From an uncultured Treponema sp. (GTDB lineage Bacteria > Spirochaetota > Spirochaetia > Treponematales > Treponemataceae), in the NCBI GenBank assembly GCA_905372345.1, contig CAJPPE010000002.1:1-22361 (forward strand): a DNA stretch of 22,361 nucleotides. The letters are read 5' to 3'. Below the pieces are notes generated by a model. The model was not told where the DNA came from. It worked only from the letters and a program-made list of their open reading frames with translations, and did no database searches. The translations under genes were made by a program, and so were the position numbers. Positions 15,404-22,298 of the stretch are shown here, piece by piece (the stretch's first letter is position 1; each line of letters opens with the position of its first letter).

Positions 15404-16549
15404 TTATTGCAAGCCGTTTGCTTTGTCAAGTATCCTTGCCAAAGCGACCGCTCTTGCTCTGTTTTCATAGTCATAAACTTCTTCATAAGAAGAAGGTTTC
15501 ATAGTCCAATCCGAATTTAAAACTTCTTGCGTAATATCGGCTAAATCCGTAAAGCCTATTTTCCCTTTGATAAAAGCATCAACGGCTTCTTCATTTGCAA
15601 CATTAAAGGCTATAGGATAGGCTCCGCCTTTTCCAGCCGCTTCAAAACCCAAAGCCAACATGGGAAAATCATCGTTTCTGGGAGGCATAAATTCCAACTT
15701 TATAATTTGAGAAAAATCCAAAGGCCTTAAAAAGCTTTCAGGTACCTCCGGAAAACTTAAAGCATTTAAAATAGGATTTTTCATATCGGGAGGAGAGGCT
15801 TGAGCAAATATCTCTCCGTTTTTACACTGTACCATCGAATGGATTATACTTTGAGGATGAACCGTAACTTCAATTTTTTCCGGAGGAAAAGAAAAGAGCT
15901 TTACAGCCTCAATCACTTCCAAGGCCTTGTTTGCAAGAGAAGCCGAATCTATCGTAATCTTTCCACCCATCTTCCATGTCGGATGCTTTAAGGCATCTTC
16001 AAGCTTCATTGTGCTAAGCTTTTCTCTCGGCGTATTTAAAAAGGGGCCGCCTGAGGCGGTAATTATAATCTTTTCGATGTTTTCTTTTTTGTGGGCATTT
16101 ATAAGCTGAAAAATTGCAGCGTGTTCCGAATCGACGGGAATTATTGTGCTGCCCGACTTTTCGGCATCTTGAAAAATCAGCTCACCTGCTTCCACTATAG
16201 TTTCCTTGTTGGCAAGGGCCAAATCCAAACCGCTTTTTATAACTTCTACCGAGGCCTTTAAGCCTGCCGAACCCGCTATACCGTTTATAACAATGTCGGC
16301 CTTTGATTTTTCGAGCAGATGTCTGACAGCTTCCGCATCTATCTCGTGTTTTAAATTTGAATCCTTTTTTTTTGTAGAAACAAATTGCGCATCGGTAAAT
16401 TCGGCTAGAAGAGTTTTTGCAAAATCCGAATTTGAATGAACCGAAAAACCGGCAAGAACAAACCTATCGGGAAATCTTCTTATTATTTCCAGACTGTTTT
16501 TTCCGATTGAGCCTCCGGCACCGAGAACGATAACCCTTTTTTTTCCCAT
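15404..16549 (-). CDS. dxr: 1-deoxy-D-xylulose 5-phosphate reductoisomerase
   Basis: Converts DXP to MEP with NADPH, the first committed step of the non-mevalonate isoprenoid pathway, the fosmidomycin target. The NADPH site is G-A-G-G-S-I-G (residues 10-16). Metal and substrate motifs are intact: V-D-S-E-H-A-A-I-F-Q, T-A-S-G-G-P-F, H-P-T-W-K-M-G-G-K-I-T-I-D-S-A-S-L-A-N-K and V-H-P-Q-S-I-I-H-S-M-V. Length of 381 is normal. Its ATG shares one base with the cdsA stop (TAATG), so translation is coupled. With uppS two genes upstream it supplies the isoprenoid chain for undecaprenyl phosphate. Confidence 0.97.
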   Translation of the reverse strand: MGKKRVIVLGAGGSIGKNSLEIIRRFPDRFVLAGFSVHSNSDFAKTLLAEFTDAQFVSTKKKDSNLKHEIDAEAVRHLLEKSKADIVINGIAGSAGLKASVEVIKSGLDLALANKETIVEAGELIFQDAEKSGSTIIPVDSEHAAIFQLINAHKKENIEKIIITASGGPFLNTPREKLSTMKLEDALKHPTWKMGGKITIDSASLANKALEVIEAVKLFSFPPEKIEVTVHPQSIIHSMVQCKNGEIFAQASPPDMKNPILNALSFPEVPESFLRPLDFSQIIKLEFMPPRNDDFPMLALGFEAAGKGGAYPIAFNVANEEAVDAFIKGKIGFTDLADITQEVLNSDWTMKPSSYEEVYDYENRARAVALARILDKANGLQ

Positions 16550-17406
16550 TAAAAGCCGCCTAACAAAAACAGACAGAGGGCATAGAATACGGGAGCAGCT
16601 ATAAGCAGGGAGTCAATGCTGTCAAGAATACCGCCCCGCCCTAAAATCACCTTCCCTGAATCCTTTACATCTGCAGAACGCTTCAAAATAGATTCTATTA
16701 TGTCGCCGATAATGGCAAAAAGGGCTGTAAAAATAGCTATGATTATAAGCTCTTTTAATTTTCCGTTAAATTGTTTATTAAAAAAATAAAAGGAACCTAC
16801 AGCAGCTGTTGCAGAACCTATGAAGCCGCCTATAAAACCTGCAATACTTTTTTTGGGGCTTGCCTTAATAAAGCCTCTATTGTTTTTTCCAAAAAGCATT
16901 CCGAAAAACCACGCAAAAGAATCGCAGCCGAAAGTCATAAGAAGGAACATGATGATAAGGGAACCTGCATTTGGAAGGCTTGCAATTGCAGATAAATAAA
17001 CAGCCAAGCCCCAAGGATAAATCAGTATAAACATTCCGCTTGTGAAGCGTGCAATGCTATTTATAAAATTACCTGATGATGAAAATATAATTTCCATAAA
17101 GAGTATTCCGACTATTACACAGCCGAATACAATAAAAATATATTGAAACGGTATGGAATGTAAGCCCATCAGGTATGAAGCAAGAACTAAAATCGTACCG
17201 AAAAAAGCAAGTATCTTTTTAGGATAGGCAGGAGACCTTTGGGATAAAATATTATAAATCTCATAATTTGCAATAAGGGCAGCAATAAACAATTCGATAT
17301 GATAAACCAAAAAATTATAATGAGGTAAAAAACAAATTGGAGCTAAAACTAAAGGAGCTCCTACAAAAAATATAATCAGCCTTTCAATAATTTTTTTAAT
17401 CTTCAT
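16549..17406 (-). CDS. cdsA: Phosphatidate cytidylyltransferase (CDP-diacylglycerol synthase)
   Basis: Makes CDP-diacylglycerol from phosphatidic acid and CTP, the branch point for membrane phospholipids. An integral membrane protein of 285 residues with about eight hydrophobic segments. The C-terminal family signature is recognisable: S-I-L-K-R (239-243), V-K-D-S-G-K, then G-R-G-G-I-L-D-S-I-D (256-265). Two usual residues differ: H-G-G is R-G-G, and D-R before the last Asp is D-S. The two key aspartates (262, 265) remain. A GGGAG ribosome site precedes the ATG. It sits 21 bases after uppS and overlaps dxr by one base. Family is confident from the signature and the neighbours. Confidence 0.92.
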   Translation of the reverse strand: MKIKKIIERLIIFFVGAPLVLAPICFLPHYNFLVYHIELFIAALIANYEIYNILSQRSPAYPKKILAFFGTILVLASYLMGLHSIPFQYIFIVFGCVIVGILFMEIIFSSSGNFINSIARFTSGMFILIYPWGLAVYLSAIASLPNAGSLIIMFLLMTFGCDSFAWFFGMLFGKNNRGFIKASPKKSIAGFIGGFIGSATAAVGSFYFFNKQFNGKLKELIIIAIFTALFAIIGDIIESILKRSADVKDSGKVILGRGGILDSIDSLLIAAPVFYALCLFLLGGF

Positions 17407-17427
17407 TTTATTTCTCCCTTTATTACA

Positions 17428-18111
17428 TTAGGCGTTTCCGTAACGCCTGTTTCTTTTTTTATAATCTTCTATCGCTTCATATAAATTTTCTACAGTCCAA
17501 TCGGGCCACAAGGTATCCGTAAAATAAAATTCCGCATAGGCACTTTGCCAAAGCAAAAAATTGCTTAAACGTTTTTCTCCTCCGGTTCTGATAAGCAGGT
17601 CCACGGGAGGAATTTTTCCAGTGTCCAATTTTAAAGAAAACGATTCTTCATTTATCGAGGCAAGCTCATCGGAATTCAGTTTCTTTATTGCCCTTAAAAT
17701 TTCATCGTGTGCTCCGTAATTTATGCCGAGCACAATTGCAGTTCCCGTATAAGCGGAAGTTTTCTCTCTTACCGAATTAATTTCATCTTGAATGTCTTGA
17801 GGTAAACCGCTTAAATTGCCTATGTGCTCAATACGTATATTGTTATCGGCATAAAATTTAAGCTCGGATTTTAAATGCTGTTTAATAAGCCCCATTAAAA
17901 AGCCCACCTCCGCCTCGGTTCTTTTCCAGTTTTCGGTAGAAAATATATAAAGCGTTATATAAGGAATTCCTAAATCGGACACGGCCTTTGTTATCCTTTT
18001 GACCGTATTAAGCCCTTCCTTATGTCCCATAGAACGGGGAAGTCCTCTTTTTTTTGCCCATCTGCCATTGCCGTCCATGACAATGGCGATATGTTTTAGC
18101 TCATCGGACAT
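17428..18111 (-). CDS. uppS: Undecaprenyl diphosphate synthase (cis-prenyltransferase)
   Basis: Extends farnesyl diphosphate with isopentenyl diphosphate to make the C55 lipid carrier for peptidoglycan. The N-terminus has the cis-prenyltransferase motif M-D-G-N-G-R-W-A (catalytic Asp13), followed by R-G-L-P-R-S-M-G-H-K-E-G. Later motifs are also present: Y-I-F-S-T-E-N-W-K-R, D-L-L-I-R-T-G-G-E-K-R-L-S-N-F-L-L-W-Q and Y-A-E-F-Y-F-T-D-T-L-W-P-D-W. At 227 residues it is slightly short but complete. Its ATG follows the frr stop with no gap, indicating translational coupling. Confidence 0.96.
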   Translation of the reverse strand: MSDELKHIAIVMDGNGRWAKKRGLPRSMGHKEGLNTVKRITKAVSDLGIPYITLYIFSTENWKRTEAEVGFLMGLIKQHLKSELKFYADNNIRIEHIGNLSGLPQDIQDEINSVREKTSAYTGTAIVLGINYGAHDEILRAIKKLNSDELASINEESFSLKLDTGKIPPVDLLIRTGGEKRLSNFLLWQSAYAEFYFTDTLWPDWTVENLYEAIEDYKKRNRRYGNA

Positions 18112-18669
18112 TTAGTTTTCCATTATTTCCTTTTCTTTTGCTTCAAGTACCTTGTTTATTTCGGCGATGTAAGCATCGGTGGATTTCTGGAAAGCATCCT
18201 CCGCTGTTTTTAACTGATCTTCGCTTATTTTTCCGTCCTTTTGTAATTTTTTTGCTTCATCAATTCCGTCACGTCTGATATTGCGCACTGAAACCCTCGA
18301 GTTTTCGGCAATGGTCTTTGCTTTTTTTACAAGGTCTTTTCTGCGGTCTTCGGTCAAGGGCGGAATTGCAATGCGGATAACCTTTCCGTCATTTGTGGGA
18401 TTAACCGAAAGATCTGCTTGCAGAACAGCCTTTTCGATTTCTACCAATAAACCCTTATCCCAGGGCTGAATTACTACAAGCCTTGCTTCAGGAATAGAAA
18501 TATTTGCAAGCTGGTTAAGAGGAGTGGACTCGCCATAGCAACTTACTCTTATCTTATCAAAAAGAGCGGAAGATGCCCGTCCGGTTCTCAGCATATTGAA
18601 TTCTTCTTTTAATGCGGCAACCGTTTTTTTCATTTTTTCTTCACAATTTTTTTTAACTTCCTCTATCAT
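18112..18669 (-). CDS. frr: Ribosome recycling factor
   Basis: Splits post-termination ribosomes together with EF-G. Full length (185 residues), with the conserved L-R-T-G-R-A-S near residue 28, the P-L-N-Q-L-A-N-I-S-I-P-E-A-R hinge domain, and R-I-A-I-P-P-L-T-E-D-R-R-K-D-L-V-K leading into the last long helices. A GGAGG ribosome site lies seven bases upstream of the ATG. The usual pyrH gene between tsf and frr is absent; a hairpin lies there instead. Its stop abuts the uppS start. Confidence 0.97.
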   Translation of the reverse strand: MIEEVKKNCEEKMKKTVAALKEEFNMLRTGRASSALFDKIRVSCYGESTPLNQLANISIPEARLVVIQPWDKGLLVEIEKAVLQADLSVNPTNDGKVIRIAIPPLTEDRRKDLVKKAKTIAENSRVSVRNIRRDGIDEAKKLQKDGKISEDQLKTAEDAFQKSTDAYIAEINKVLEAKEKEIMEN

Positions 18670-18708
18670 AATTTGCCTCCGATTATATTTTATTTTAACA
18701 CATAAGAA

Positions 18709-18741
18709 TTAATGCTGCAAGGACAAACCCCGCAGCATTAA
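18709..18741 (-). other. Ten-base-pair hairpin between tsf and frr
   Basis: TTAATGCTGC (18741-18732 on the minus strand) pairs perfectly with GCAGCATTAA (18718-18709) around a 13-base loop. It is 11 bases after the tsf stop. The following bases (TTCTTATG) are not a T-run, so it is a weak terminator at best. It may partly attenuate read-through into frr or be an mRNA processing or stability structure. Confidence 0.5.
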
Positions 18742-18752
18742 AAGGTTTTAAT

Positions 18753-19595
18753 TTACATTCCAAGCCCTAACTGAAAAATAACCAATTTTGACAAGCTCAA
18801 AGAGCCGCCGGCTTCTTTGCCGACCTCAGCCATTTTCTTTGAAACGGAAAGTTTATCATCTTTGACAAAGGCTTGTTCAAGGAAGCAGATTTCTGATAAG
18901 TGCTTTGAGATTTTTCCCTTAACAATTCCTTCTTTTACGTTATCCGGCTTATCCAACTCGGCAACCTGACCTTTAAAGATTTCTTCTTGCTCTTTGATAT
19001 AAGATGCATCTACATCTTCTTTTTTAACATAGAGGGGCATAAAGGCGGCTGCATGTAAACAGCAGTCATAAGCAAATTCCTGTACCGCAGTCTTTTCAAA
19101 GATTTCAGGCTTATCCGACTTTAAAACTACAATAACGCCCGTTTTTTTGTCGGAGTGAATATAGCGTGAAAGGTACTCGTCTGAACCGGCCTTTACGTTG
19201 ATTAAACGTGTCAGGTTCATGTTCTCGCGTACTCGGGTAGCCAAATCCAAGAGCTTATCATTGAGTTCGGGGGTAACTTCAGAAATGTCTTTATCAAAGG
19301 CCGTTTTTGCAATGTCTTCTCCGACAGCGATAAAGTCCGCATTTTTTGCAACAAAGTCCGTTTCGCAAGTCATTTCGAGCATAACGGCTTTTTTATTATC
19401 ATTTTTGATAACGATGATACCTTCGCTGGTTACTCTGTCAGCACGCTTTTCGACAGCGGCCAAACCTTTTTCTTTTAAGTATTTTTCAGCCTCTTTAGCG
19501 TCTCCGTTACAGTGCTGTAAGGCTTTTTTGCACTCCATCATACCCGCACCGGTTTTATCGCGTAATTGTTTTACATCAGATGCTTTAATATCCAT
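18753..19595 (-). CDS. tsf: Elongation factor Ts
   Basis: Nucleotide exchange factor that regenerates EF-Tu-GTP. The ATG at 19595 is chosen because AAGGAG lies just upstream and the protein then begins M-D-I-K-A-S-D-V-K-Q-L-R-D-K-T-G-A-G, the normal EF-Ts N-terminus (280 residues). An in-frame extension to 19634 would overlap the rpsB end and add non-family residues. Motifs include M-M-E-C-K-K-A-L and the EF-Tu contact C-E-T-D-F-V-A-K-N. It lies 10 bases downstream of rpsB, the near-universal pairing. Confidence 0.97.
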   Translation of the reverse strand: MDIKASDVKQLRDKTGAGMMECKKALQHCNGDAKEAEKYLKEKGLAAVEKRADRVTSEGIIVIKNDNKKAVMLEMTCETDFVAKNADFIAVGEDIAKTAFDKDISEVTPELNDKLLDLATRVRENMNLTRLINVKAGSDEYLSRYIHSDKKTGVIVVLKSDKPEIFEKTAVQEFAYDCCLHAAAFMPLYVKKEDVDASYIKEQEEIFKGQVAELDKPDNVKEGIVKGKISKHLSEICFLEQAFVKDDKLSVSKKMAEVGKEAGGSLSLSKLVIFQLGLGM

Positions 19596-19605
19596 AAATT
19601 TCTCC

Positions 19606-20481
19606 TTATTTGTCGTCGTATAAATCCTCATCACTTACGAGAGAATTTTCTTCTTCATCCTCATCATCTCCGGCAGCTTCATCTTTGGGAGTATAGTTTG
19701 AATAATCGGTAATTTCTTCTTCTCTGTCCTGATAGGGATCAACGCCTGAATCACCGGACTCTTCATCTTCTTGAAGGTTTTCGATGATTTTAAGACCGTG
19801 CTCGTTATCTGCTTCGATAACGGCATTGGCGATTACGCCCGTAAAAAGCGAAATAGCTCTGATAGCATCATCGTTTCCGGGAATCGGATAGTCGATGCCC
19901 TCGGGGTTGCAGTTGGTATCTACAACAGCGATGATGGGTATACCTAAGGAGCGGGCCTCTCTGATAGCAATTTCTTCTTTTCTGGTATCGATAATAAAGA
20001 GGATTCCGGGCAGGTCCTTCATCTCCTTAATACCGCCTAAGTTTTTTTCGAGCTTTGATTTTTCTTTTTGTAAGGAAGCGATTTCTTTTTTTGTCAAGTT
20101 GTCGAACGTTCCGTCAACTTCCATTTTTTCGATTTTCTTAAGACGTGCCAAGCTCTTTTTGATTGTTGAAAAGTTTGTGAGCATTCCGCCGAGCCAGCGG
20201 TTGTTAATATAGAACATTCCGCATCTTTCAGCTTCTTTTTGAATTGTCTGCTGGGCTTGTTTTTTTGTTCCTACGAACAAAACCGACTTTCCTTCCGAAG
20301 TTGTTTTGCGGACAGCTTCATAGGCCTCACGGATTGCAACGATTGTTTTTTGCAAATCGATGATATGAATTCCGTTTCTTTCCGAAAAAATGTATTTTTT
20401 CATTCTCGGATCCCAGCGTTTTACTTGATGGCCGAAATGTACGCCTGATTCAAGTAAGTTTTTCATGGTTACTACTGCCAT
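19606..20481 (-). CDS. rpsB: Ribosomal protein S2 with acidic C-terminal tail
   Basis: Component of the 30S subunit that helps recruit S1. Family motifs: [33 protein letters not shown] and [13 protein letters not shown]2 homology ends near residue 228; about 60 further residues are dominated by Asp and Glu and end D-L-Y-D-D-K. AAGGAG lies seven bases before the ATG, which supports this start over the internal Met6. It leads the operon and has a promoter about 140 bases upstream plus a structured leader that could allow feedback by S2. Confidence 0.97.
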   Translation of the reverse strand: MAVVTMKNLLESGVHFGHQVKRWDPRMKKYIFSERNGIHIIDLQKTIVAIREAYEAVRKTTSEGKSVLFVGTKKQAQQTIQKEAERCGMFYINNRWLGGMLTNFSTIKKSLARLKKIEKMEVDGTFDNLTKKEIASLQKEKSKLEKNLGGIKEMKDLPGILFIIDTRKEEIAIREARSLGIPIIAVVDTNCNPEGIDYPIPGNDDAIRAISLFTGVIANAVIEADNEHGLKIIENLQEDEESGDSGVDPYQDREEEITDYSNYTPKDEAAGDDEDEEENSLVSDEDLYDDK

Positions 20482-20510
20482 GTGTTTCTCCTTTGGAGCT
20501 AAAAAGCTCC
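20482..20510 (-). promoter_or_regulatory. rpsB leader hairpin next to the ribosome binding site
   Basis: On the minus strand GGAGCT (20510-20505) and AGCTCC (20500-20495) form a perfect 6-bp stem with a four-T loop, three bases before the AAGGAG-type ribosome site. The CTCC of this stem can instead pair with the ribosome-site GGAG across an AAA loop. The two folds exclude each other, so the element could switch translation. Seen in sequence; regulation is inferred. Confidence 0.4.
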
Positions 20511-20617
20511 TGCCTTCTCTATTTCTCGGAACAGACTACAGCCCGTCAAGCCGACTAGGGTTGATCTTAGAGCCGTACATCCTTCCGGATATTTACCGTA
20601 AAAAACGGCATAAAGCT

Positions 20618-20646
20618 ATTATATATTTTTTTGAAGATTTTGTATA
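20618..20646 (-). promoter_or_regulatory. Promoter of the rpsB-tsf operon
   Basis: Minus strand: -35 TATACA (20646-20641), A-rich 17-base spacer, -10 TATAAT (20623-20618, perfect). The predicted start near 20611 gives a leader of about 130 bases, which also holds a small ACCGT/ACGGC-type hairpin near 20595-20609. Confidence 0.7.
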
Positions 20647-20729
20647 GTGCTTGACGGAAAAACATCGACGAGAGATCGATTACTGCAAGCTATTGCGATG
20701 TCCTGAGACGGGTTTTGTAAGGGGAATAC
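20647..20729. other. Non-coding stretch between the rpsB promoter and the lipoprotein terminator
   Basis: No gene. It holds only short dyads: GCAA/TTGC around 20685, ATCGA/TCGAT at 20664-20680, and the flanking ACATCG (20662-20667) with CGATGT (20696-20701). A TTGACG at 20651 resembles a -35 on the + strand but has no matching -10. I cannot assign a function. Confidence 0.4.
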
Positions 20730-20773
20730 AAAAAACCGCCTGCTCGCCGGAGGTTTTCCGGCTTGAGGCGGTT
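20730..20773 (-). terminator. Rho-independent terminator of the BspA-like lipoprotein gene
   Basis: On the minus strand AACCGCC (20773-20767) pairs with GGCGGTT (20740-20734), with an inner stem GCCGG/CCGGC, and a T-run follows (six A on the + strand, 20730-20735). It is about 50 bases after the lipoprotein stop and insulates the rpsB promoter. Confidence 0.85.
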
Positions 20774-20788
20774 ACTCAAGAATGAGCA

Positions 20789-20805
20789 CCGTACAAGATG
20801 TACGG
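20789..20805. repeat. Short GTAC palindrome in the lipoprotein 3' region
   Basis: CCGTAC and GTACGG form a 6-bp stem around AAGAT. It has the same layout as the core of the large hairpin at 10940-10972 (CGGTAC, AGGAC, GTACCG), which suggests a recurring intergenic palindrome. No T-run follows on either strand. Confidence 0.4.
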
Positions 20806-20826
20806 GGACTTCACACTCGTGGACAG

Positions 20827-22134
20827 TTACTTGTCTTTTGCAAACTTGCCTGCATCTGTTCCCATCGTGCCGGCATTCGTTTTATATGTTTCAAGCTGAG
20901 TCGGCGGAACCTTTATGCCGCCTTTTTCTAAGGCGTAGCAGCTGGCAAAGGCGTTCCAGAACGTATTTTTGTAATCACACTTAAGCACAGCACCTTTGAG
21001 ATTTAGGCAGTCTTGAAAACAACTACCCATGCTTGTAACAGTTTTGGGTATGGTAGGTGCCATTTCAAGACTTCCACAGCCCCAAAAACATCGATCCATC
21101 GTCTTAACACCTTCCGGTATTGCAGGTACTTCCTTAAGGTTTTGACAGAATTGAAAGCACTGAGTCATATTCTTAACGCTTGCAGGTATTGCAGGCGCCT
21201 TTTCAAATACGCAGTTTACAAAGCAGGAGGTTATATTTTCAACGCCTTCCGTTAGTACGGGTACCTTCTTAAGACTTGAACAGCCCGTAAAGCAGCCTTC
21301 CATATTCTTAACGCTTGCAGGTATTGCAGGTGCCTCTTCAAGGACGTAGCAAGCATCAAAGCAGTGGCTCATATCCGTAACGCCTTCCGGTATTTTAGGT
21401 GCCTTTGTAATACTGCAGGCATTAAAGCAGGATCTCATATTCGTAACGCTTGCAGGTATGTCAGGTGCCTGCACAAGGTTTGGGCAGCCGTAAAAACACC
21501 CGCTCATATCCGTAAGACCTGTTATGTTGCCTGCGAATTTGAGGGCAACCTTTTTAGTCGAATTGCCAAACAAGATTTTTCCGAGTTGACTGCGGTAGCC
21601 ATTACCAGCAGTTGCTATTAAGTCCGTCGTCCTTAGACCGCTTACTTTTATGTAGTTTACCTCTGTACCTGAAGCTGTGTTTTTAAGGTAGTTATCCAAG
21701 TCTACACCGTCTGTACCAAACTCAACGGTTTTATACTCGGTAAAGCTCACCTTTACTGCTGTTTCGGCGGTGATTTTTACCGTTGCAGTTGTGTTGTTTT
21801 CTGTACCGCCAGATACGAATGAACCGCCGGAAACAGTCCACTTTTTTACCACATAATCTGTATTTGGCTCTGCGGTAAATGTTACGGTTTTACCTTGTTC
21901 GACCATGATGGGGCTCATCTCCGTTTCCGCTACGCCTTCCGCCTTTGCTTTCAGCGTACCGCCCATGCCTTCCACGCTAAAACTTACGGCGTGCTTAGGT
22001 GCAGGTGCCGGTGGCTCCGGTGCCTTCGGTTTTGCCGCATTCGGACAGCCTGTAAACACTGCCAGTGTTATAATTGCGGCTGTGATGAGTGCCGCAGCTC
22101 TCGTTTTTCCCAAGGTTCTTGTGTTGTTTGTCAT
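20827..22134 (-). CDS. BspA-like leucine-rich repeat surface lipoprotein
   Basis: Predicted surface lipoprotein of 435 residues. The signal peptide ends in lipobox F-T-G-C (Cys30), followed by a Pro/Ala/Lys linker. Next comes a domain of about 80 residues like the InlB B-repeat/Listeria-Bacteroides repeat type (H-A-V-S-F-S-V-E-G, then V-K-K-W-T-V-S-G-G and V-K-V-S-F-T). The C-terminal half has eight units of 22-23 residues of BspA/DUF285 type, each with C-F-x-x-C and most with A-P-x-I-P. Units alternate I-P-A-S and I-P-E-G ends, giving a 135-138 bp super-repeat (for example at 21171, 21306 and 21441). ATG at 22134 has AAGGAG seven bases upstream; a TTG two codons earlier is not needed. Related proteins in oral anaerobes bind host matrix or other bacteria; that role is by analogy. 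Confidence 0.88.
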   Translation of the reverse strand: MTNNTRTLGKTRAAALITAAIITLAVFTGCPNAAKPKAPEPPAPAPKHAVSFSVEGMGGTLKAKAEGVAETEMSPIMVEQGKTVTFTAEPNTDYVVKKWTVSGGSFVSGGTENNTTATVKITAETAVKVSFTEYKTVEFGTDGVDLDNYLKNTASGTEVNYIKVSGLRTTDLIATAGNGYRSQLGKILFGNSTKKVALKFAGNITGLTDMSGCFYGCPNLVQAPDIPASVTNMRSCFNACSITKAPKIPEGVTDMSHCFDACYVLEEAPAIPASVKNMEGCFTGCSSLKKVPVLTEGVENITSCFVNCVFEKAPAIPASVKNMTQCFQFCQNLKEVPAIPEGVKTMDRCFWGCGSLEMAPTIPKTVTSMGSCFQDCLNLKGAVLKCDYKNTFWNAFASCYALEKGGIKVPPTQLETYKTNAGTMGTDAGKFAKDK

Positions 22135-22202
22135 AATCAAACTCCTTATTTAAGTATTTTTTGGATTGAATCAGTCCCAATCCGTAAAACCCGGCTTTTT
22201 GC

Positions 22203-22248
22203 AAAAAAATAAAAAACGCACAAGGGCGGTACTCCTGTCCTTGTGCGT
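22203..22248 (-). terminator. Strong terminator upstream of the lipoprotein gene
   Basis: On the minus strand ACGCACAAGG (22248-22239) pairs perfectly with CCTTGTGCGT (22225-22216) around a 13-base loop, followed by TTTTTTATTTTTTT (22216-22203). It would stop transcription entering from beyond the window about 70 bases before the lipoprotein ATG, so the gene needs a promoter in 22135-22202 or the site acts as an attenuator. I found no convincing promoter there. Confidence 0.82.
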
Positions 22249-22298
22249 GTGATTGCTTTGAGTAAATTTGTGTGTGTCCGGCTATTATTTGGGCATGA

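Noticed and set aside
18682..18687. TATAAT just upstream of frr as an internal promoter
   Set aside because: No -35 at the right distance, and the start point would fall within the frr ribosome binding site.
19596..19634. Longer tsf frame starting at 19634
   Set aside because: The added residues overlap the rpsB end and are not EF-Ts-like; the ATG at 19595 has AAGGAG and the normal EF-Ts N-terminus.
20900..21540. Regular repeats as a CRISPR array
   Set aside because: The 135-bp periodicity is coding leucine-rich repeat DNA without unique spacers, and no cas genes are present.
21013..21621. Open frames on the + strand opposite the lipoprotein repeats
   Set aside because: They are shadows produced by the repeated codons of the real minus-strand gene, with no ribosome sites.
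22135..22140. TTG start two codons before the lipoprotein ATG
   Set aside because: The ATG at 22134 has an ideal AAGGAG spacing and begins a normal lipoprotein signal peptide.
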